A DNA stretch of 8,807 bases from Candidatus Dojkabacteria bacterium. GTDB taxonomy: Bacteria; Patescibacteriota; Dojkabacteria; B142; OLB20. A program made the translations under genes and the position numbers. Where the stretch lies: NCBI GenBank assembly GCA_020429485.1, contig JAGQLK010000036.1, positions 1 to 8,807 of the forward strand, written 5' to 3'. Below, piece by piece: positions 7,194 through 8,807 of the stretch. The stretch's first letter is position 1. The number at the start of each line of letters is the position of its first letter. Below the pieces are notes generated by a model. It ran no database searches and was not told the origin of the DNA. It worked only from the letters and a program-made list of their open reading frames with translations.

Positions 7194-7295
7194 GTGATTA
7201 AGAACAAAAAGCTTAAAAAATTTATGCAGTGGGTTTTAGTAATATTAATGATCTTCGGATTATTAGTAGTCCCTATGCTTAGTGTATTACTATAA
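7194..7295 (+). CDS. Small single-pass membrane protein, 33 residues
   Basis: A GTG start 4 nt after the tyrS stop opens a 33-codon frame ending TAA. The N-terminus is strongly basic (KNKKLKK), followed by a hydrophobic segment from about Trp13 to Leu33 that would cross the membrane once with the N-terminus inside. An in-frame ATG at 7224 could start a 23-residue version, but this would lose the basic head. The layout recalls tiny Gram-positive membrane proteins such as Prli42 or DUF4044 proteins; no sequence homology is claimed. It fits exactly between tyrS and recG, with 4 nt on each side, and fills almost the whole gap, which supports it being a real gene. Function unknown. Confidence 0.55.
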   Translation: MIKNKKLKKFMQWVLVILMIFGLLVVPMLSVLL

Positions 7296-7299
7296 TAAA

Positions 7300-8807
7300 T
7301 TGCTTCTAAAAGATTCAGTAGACAAAATTCCATTAATAGGCAATAAGTATGTGGAGTTATTGCTTAAATTAGAAATTACTTCGATAGAGGAGCTACTTTA
7401 CTATTTTCCCAGAAGTTATACAGATACAAGTGTAATTGTAAATATCAATGAGTTATCAAGATCAGAAGTTAAGACTACAATTGCAACTATAGAGGAAATT
7501 TCCAATATCCGGACCAAAAATCGCAAAAGCTTACAAAAAGGTATCATTACTGATGGAAGTGATAGTATTGAGGTAATCTGGTTCAATCAGCCATTCCTGA
7601 CCAGAAATCTGAAGCCAGGTATGGAAGTTATGCTGGCTGGCAAGCTTAGTGATAGTTCAATTAAACCTCAGTTAGTCGCACCACAATATGAAGTAATTAG
7701 GGATGGTGATAAAAATAGCATTCATCTTGGTAGAATCTCACCAAATTATCCTTTGACCAAGGGTATAACTGCAAAATGGCTTAGATCTAGAATTCATTAC
7801 ATCATCGATAATATAAATCAGATCGAGGACCTTGATGAATCGCTTCCTGATTGGATGTTAGAAAAATATAATCTAACAGATATAATTGATGCTTTAGAAT
7901 GCATACATTTTCCAGAAAACACTGAAGAGATAGCAAAATCTAGAAGGCGCCTCGGTTTCGAAGAGTTGGTGGAGATACAGATAAAACTCATAAATGAACA
8001 TACTAAAAGACTAGAGAGTAAAGCTGTTAAGGTCTCTGTTCATGATAATAGTATTAATGAATTTATAAGCTCATTACCATTCGAACTAACATCTACACAA
8101 AAAATCGCATACCAAGAAATTCATTCTGACTACAGTGCTCCATACCCAATGAAGAGACTAATTCAAGGGGATGTGGGTAGTGGTAAAACTATAGTCGCAG
8201 CTTTAGCTGCATTACCTGTACTAGAAAGCTCAAAGCAGGTTGTACTGCTAGCTCCAACTGCAGTCCTTGCAGAGCAACATTTTGAAAGCTTTCTAAAATA
8301 TTTTGGTGATAAATTCAAAATAGGTTTGATTACTTCACAATCAAGCGCTAAAGAAAAAAAAGAACACTACGATCTAGTTATTGGAACGCATGCAATATTA
8401 CATCATAAGGATACTTTACTAGATTCACTAGGTCTATTGATCGTAGATGAAGAGCATAGATTTGGTGTAAAACAGAGAAGAGAATTGGGTTATTATGAAA
8501 ACCACATCGATTCTCCACATATTTTACATCTAACTGCGACACCAATTCCTAGAACATTAGCCCTAACATTATTTGGTAATTTTGATGTATCAGTAATCGA
8601 AAAGCCATCTCAAAGAGTAACTGTAGCAACCTCAGTTGTCCCTGAAGATAAAAGAGAAGATTCTTATGCATGGATCAGAAATCTTGTTAACCAAGGAGGA
8701 CAGGTATTCTGGATTTTTCCTCTCATAGATGAGAATGAAGAAATGAATGCAAACGCTCTTGAAGAGAAATTTCCAGTAATAAAAAAGATATTCAAAGAAT
8801 TTAATGT
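7300..8807 (+). CDS. recG: ATP-dependent DNA helicase RecG, 5' part
   Basis: 502 codons are visible before the window ends; full RecG is typically 650-700 residues. RecG remodels stalled replication forks and branch-migrates Holliday junctions. The N-terminus has the wedge-domain entry, IPLIGNKYVELLLKL then LLYYFPRSYTDTS. An OB-type wedge follows (GIITDGSDSIEVIWFNQPF). The helicase core shows Walker A GDVGSGKT (290-297), motif Ia LAPTAVLAEQH, Walker B VDEEH (Asp383-His386) followed by RFGVKQR, and motif III TATPIPRT (412-419). The usual RecG Walker B is DEQH; here it is DEEH. The start is uncertain: TTG 7300 is closest to the conserved N-terminus and lies 4 nt after the small gene, while in-frame GTG 7282 would overlap it by 14 nt. 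There is no ATG upstream, as TAG at 7267 closes the frame. No Shine-Dalgarno motif is visible, so coupling to the upstream gene is likely. Confidence 0.93.
   Translation, partial: MLLKDSVDKIPLIGNKYVELLLKLEITSIEELLYYFPRSYTDTSVIVNINELSRSEVKTTIATIEEISNIRTKNRKSLQKGIITDGSDSIEVIWFNQPFLTRNLKPGMEVMLAGKLSDSSIKPQLVAPQYEVIRDGDKNSIHLGRISPNYPLTKGITAKWLRSRIHYIIDNINQIEDLDESLPDWMLEKYNLTDIIDALECIHFPENTEEIAKSRRRLGFEELVEIQIKLINEHTKRLESKAVKVSVHDNSINEFISSLPFELTSTQKIAYQEIHSDYSAPYPMKRLIQGDVGSGKTIVAALAALPVLESSKQVVLLAPTAVLAEQHFESFLKYFGDKFKIGLITSQSSAKEKKEHYDLVIGTHAILHHKDTLLDSLGLLIVDEEHRFGVKQRRELGYYENHIDSPHILHLTATPIPRTLALTLFGNFDVSVIEKPSQRVTVATSVVPEDKREDSYAWIRNLVNQGGQVFWIFPLIDENEEMNANALEEKFPVIKKIFKEFN

Noticed and set aside
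7291..7296. TATAAT that could be a -10 box for recG
   Set aside because: It has no -35 box or TGn extension, and a start from it would fall inside the recG start region; it overlaps the stop of the small gene.
1..8807. Recoding of TGA as glycine, known in some CPR lineages
   Set aside because: All genes end in TAA and no conserved gene needs an in-frame TGA; invariant glycines such as those in the RecG Walker A use GGN codons.
1..8807. tRNA or rRNA genes, CRISPR arrays, insertion sequences
   Set aside because: No cloverleaf, no spaced direct repeats and no transposase were seen on either strand.

Overview
The window is AT-rich and gene-dense. It carries seven protein-coding genes, all on the + strand; the first is cut by the left edge and the last by the right edge. 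Every visible stop codon is TAA, conserved glycines use ordinary GGN codons, and none of the starts has a convincing Shine-Dalgarno sequence. Small genome-style packing, very short leaders and secreted proteins of a type common in candidate-phyla-radiation genomes suggest a low-GC Patescibacteria/CPR-like bacterium using the standard code. That assignment is inference; no rRNA or other phylogenetic marker is present.

Left part (1-1200): the C-terminal part of a peptidase S51 / class-I glutamine-amidotransferase-like protein is followed after 6 nt by a metallo-beta-lactamase-fold hydrolase, probably in one transcript. A 279-base gap (1201-1479) follows. It holds a nested inverted repeat that may act as a terminator or structured element, and a good promoter just before the next gene.

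Middle part (1480-5544): a complete M3-family zinc oligoendopeptidase (PepF type) is followed by two exported proteins. One is a secreted, anchorless beta-rich protein with six cysteines. The other is a signal-peptide, Ig-like, C-terminal-membrane-anchor protein that resembles DUF916/DUF3324 proteins in layout. They lie 13 nt apart behind one predicted promoter, have near-identical signal-peptide ends, and probably work together at the cell surface.

Right part (5588-8807): tyrosyl-tRNA synthetase, a tiny single-pass membrane protein of 33 residues, and the start of RecG helicase form a tight cluster behind an extended -10 promoter. The most striking item in the window is here. The tyrosyl-tRNA synthetase carries, at its N-terminus, an additional domain of about 115 residues that reads as a PheT/YtpR-type tRNA-binding (EMAP-II-like OB-fold) domain. 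Human cytoplasmic TyrRS has a related domain at the opposite, C-terminal end.
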